From contig CAWAUO010000012.1 in assembly GCA_963785245.1 (NCBI GenBank), positions 169,090 through 233,089 of the forward strand: a stretch of 64,000 bases of DNA, written 5' to 3'. This document shows positions 62,288 to 64,000 of the stretch, one piece after another. Under the pieces are notes generated by a model. It was not told where the DNA came from. It searched no databases and worked only from the letters and a program-made list of their open reading frames with translations. Within the stretch, counting starts at the first letter, position 1. Every line of letters starts with the position of its first letter. This DNA is from JAHEEL01 sp963785245 (lineage in GTDB: Bacteria > Actinomycetota > Acidimicrobiia > Spongiisociales > UBA5794). A program made the translations under genes and the position numbers.

Positions 62288-63925
62288 TCAGCGGTCGTCG
62301 AGGACTCCGACCCGAGCCACGCGTTTCGCGTAGTAGTAGATCCGCTTCAGATCCTCGATGATGTCGGCCTCGATGCGGTAGGCACCGACACGATCCGGTT
62401 CGTGCGCGGTGAGCCGCTCGAGTTGATGCTCTCGGGCGTCGGCGGTCATGGCGGTGATCTCCGGCTTCATGTCGATCGCCTGACGAGCAGCTTCGGTGCT
62501 TCCGCGGCCGACGGCGACCACGGCGATATCTACGGCGGTGATCACTTCGGTCGCTAGGTCGTTGATGAGCGCCTCGGTGGATGGCGAAATGATGATTCCC
62601 TCTTCGAGACGACGTCGTCCGTCTGCAACAAGATTGGTTTCGACAGCATCGCCGATGGCTTCGATGTCGCCCGCCGCCTCGAGCAGGCCAAGCAATTCGT
62701 TCGTCTGTTCGCGTGTGATCCCGGTCTCGGAGAGCCGCCCGAGATAGGCCACCACCTGCGTGTGTAGCTGATCGACCTCATCATCGGCGGTCTCGACCGC
62801 AGTTAGGTCGTGTGCCGAGCCCGAGAGCGCGGCGGGAACTCCGTCGATGACCATATCCCTCACCCTGGTTCCCATTCGCGAGATTTCCATGCGCGCCCGA
62901 TCCAGTGCGATCGAGGGTGTTGCGAGAAGATCATCGCTGAGATAGCGCACGCGGATCAGCGCGATCTCGTCTTCCGGACGATCTTTGATGACGCGATTTG
63001 CGGCTCGTGCGAACCAACTGGTGAACCAGATGAAGATGCCGACGTTGATGACATTGAAGATGGTGTGAGCCCAGGCCACCTGTCGGGGAACGTCACCCTC
63101 AGGCGAGAGACGAACGGCAACGGTCGCGAGCAAGCCGATGAACGGAACCCAGATCAATGCCCCAAGCACATTGAACATGGTGTGCACCAATGCCGCCCGG
63201 CGGGCTTCAGGAGGCTTCCCGATCGCAGCGAGTTGTGCGGTGACCGATGTCCCGATGTTTGCGCCCAAAACCAGCGCGATCGCGAGCTCAAGACTGATCA
63301 ACCCGGTTGCCGACAGTGCGATGACGATCGCCGTCGTGGCCGCGGATGACTGTACCAATGCGGTGAATATGGCTCCGAGGGCGATCCCGACCCAGACATT
63401 GGAGATTGAGGCCATCGCGTCAAGGAATCCCTGATGATCCTGGAGCGGTTCCATCGCGAGCGCCATCAGCGAAAGACCGAAGAATACGAGGCCGAGGCCC
63501 ATCACCGTTCTACCGAGTCGTTCAATCATCTCACGCTTCGCAAAGAAGTCGACGGCGAATCCGACGGCGACAACTCCCAACGCGTATTTCGTGACTTGAA
63601 ACGCGATGATCTGGGCGGTAATCGTCGAGCCGATGTTCGCTCCGAAGATGACGGGGATCGCCTGAAGCAGCGTCATCGCCTGGGCCGAGATCAGCCCCAC
63701 CAGCACCACGGTCGTGACACTGGACGATTGGATGAGAGCCGTGATGCCGGCTCCGGTAGCGACGCCGTACGCCCGATTGCCGGTGAGGTCCGCGAGAACG
63801 TGGCGAAGACGATTCCCAGCAAGTCCCTTGAATCCGCTGATCGTCCGGTCCATGCCGAGAAGGAAGATCGCGAGTCCCCCGCTCAGCCCCATGATCAGAA
63901 CGAGCCAATCAGGTGTGGTACCCAT
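62288..63925 (-). CDS. Na/Pi-cotransporter family protein with PhoU-like domain
   Basis: Membrane protein of 545 residues. Two inverted repeats carry the QSSS-type signatures of NptA/PNaS transporters: ALIQSSSVTTVVLVG (about residues 63-77) and ALVQSSAATTAIVIAL (about 185-200). Each is followed by GANIGS/GANIGT segments. About 8-10 helices fill residues 8-310. The C-terminal 200 residues are helical and acidic, like PhoU. It likely exports or imports phosphate with sodium. It is convergent with the carboxyltransferase operon, 18 bp away; the 75 bp beyond its start to the window end show no gene. Confidence 0.9.
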   Translation of the reverse strand: MGTTPDWLVLIMGLSGGLAIFLLGMDRTISGFKGLAGNRLRHVLADLTGNRAYGVATGAGITALIQSSSVTTVVLVGLISAQAMTLLQAIPVIFGANIGSTITAQIIAFQVTKYALGVVAVGFAVDFFAKREMIERLGRTVMGLGLVFFGLSLMALAMEPLQDHQGFLDAMASISNVWVGIALGAIFTALVQSSAATTAIVIALSATGLISLELAIALVLGANIGTSVTAQLAAIGKPPEARRAALVHTMFNVLGALIWVPFIGLLATVAVRLSPEGDVPRQVAWAHTIFNVINVGIFIWFTSWFARAANRVIKDRPEDEIALIRVRYLSDDLLATPSIALDRARMEISRMGTRVRDMVIDGVPAALSGSAHDLTAVETADDEVDQLHTQVVAYLGRLSETGITREQTNELLGLLEAAGDIEAIGDAVETNLVADGRRRLEEGIIISPSTEALINDLATEVITAVDIAVVAVGRGSTEAARQAIDMKPEITAMTADAREHQLERLTAHEPDRVGAYRIEADIIEDLKRIYYYAKRVARVGVLDDR

Positions 63926-64000
63926 GCGTTCGGCGGAAGGGTTGCGTGGACGCTCCGCTCTCCCCGGCGTCCGAGTCGATCATATTCGCCGAACCGCCCG

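Overview
The window is a compact, high-GC bacterial chromosome segment. It carries a complete Pup-proteasome locus (arc/mpa, dop, pup, prcB, prcA, pafA, pafB, pafC), DivIVA, a TlyA-NAD kinase-RecN-PyrG block and an ScpA-ScpB-RluB-AroA-Cmk-Der block. That combination points to Actinomycetota. Missing whiA, tatA/tatC and steA-like genes, and the mixed local content, suggest a deep-branching class such as Acidimicrobiia rather than Mycobacteriales or Streptomycetales. The class assignment is inference.

Layout. 1-12.4 kb: the 3' part of uvrA, a methyltransferase, uvrC-rapZ-yvcK, then the glycolytic genes gap-pgk-tpiA-gpmA and secG. 12.4-18.9 kb: a five-gene peptide/nickel-type ABC importer. 18.9-22.6 kb: tRNA-Leu(GAG), a 5'-truncated thiamine-diphosphate enzyme, thiI, and two minus-strand genes (PLP lyase, CREST-type membrane hydrolase). 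22.7-28.2 kb: envelope genes (DivIVA, OmpA-like lipid-anchored or membrane protein, 40-residue microprotein), an MFS exporter, and a tightly coupled cassette of small membrane proteins ending in trmI. 28.2-37.5 kb: the proteasome/pupylation locus with a divergent ferredoxin and a DUF2007 gene on the opposite strand. 37.7-44 kb: HelY helicase, lipid kinase, a broken DUF222/HNH gene, a DUF4193 protein and a polyprenol-phosphate mannosyltransferase. 44-56.8 kb: HAD phosphatase, a small acidic protein, tlyA, nadK, recN, pyrG, NUDIX, xerD, DksA-like, HD, scpA, scpB, rluB, aroA, cmk. This order closely follows the Rv1692-Rv1713 region of Mycobacterium tuberculosis. 56.8-64 kb: ispH, a PDZ/radical-SAM DUF512 protein, der, an acyl-CoA carboxyltransferase with a coupled 51-residue membrane protein, and a Na/Pi cotransporter.

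How the genes work together. The proteasome locus is functionally complete. Pup ends in Gly-Gly-Gln and so needs Dop deamidation before PafA ligation. ARC ends in a proteasome-docking GQYL tail, and PafB/PafC are the WYL regulators of the DNA-damage response. Many genes overlap their neighbours by 4 nt (ATGA/GTGA), so translational coupling is the rule. Several operon heads (uvrC, pafA, scpA, ispH) have a -10-like hexamer 6-8 nt before the start codon, which suggests leaderless transcripts.

Data quality. Six genes (gap, tpiA, the ABC substrate-binding protein and its first permease, the HNH gene, recN) carry single-base frameshifts. Almost all are +1 insertions, often in short homopolymers, and six of the eight lie between 7.8 and 14.9 kb. 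Sequencing or assembly error is the most likely cause. These genes are described here as they would read after correction. No CRISPR array, rRNA gene or insertion sequence was seen.
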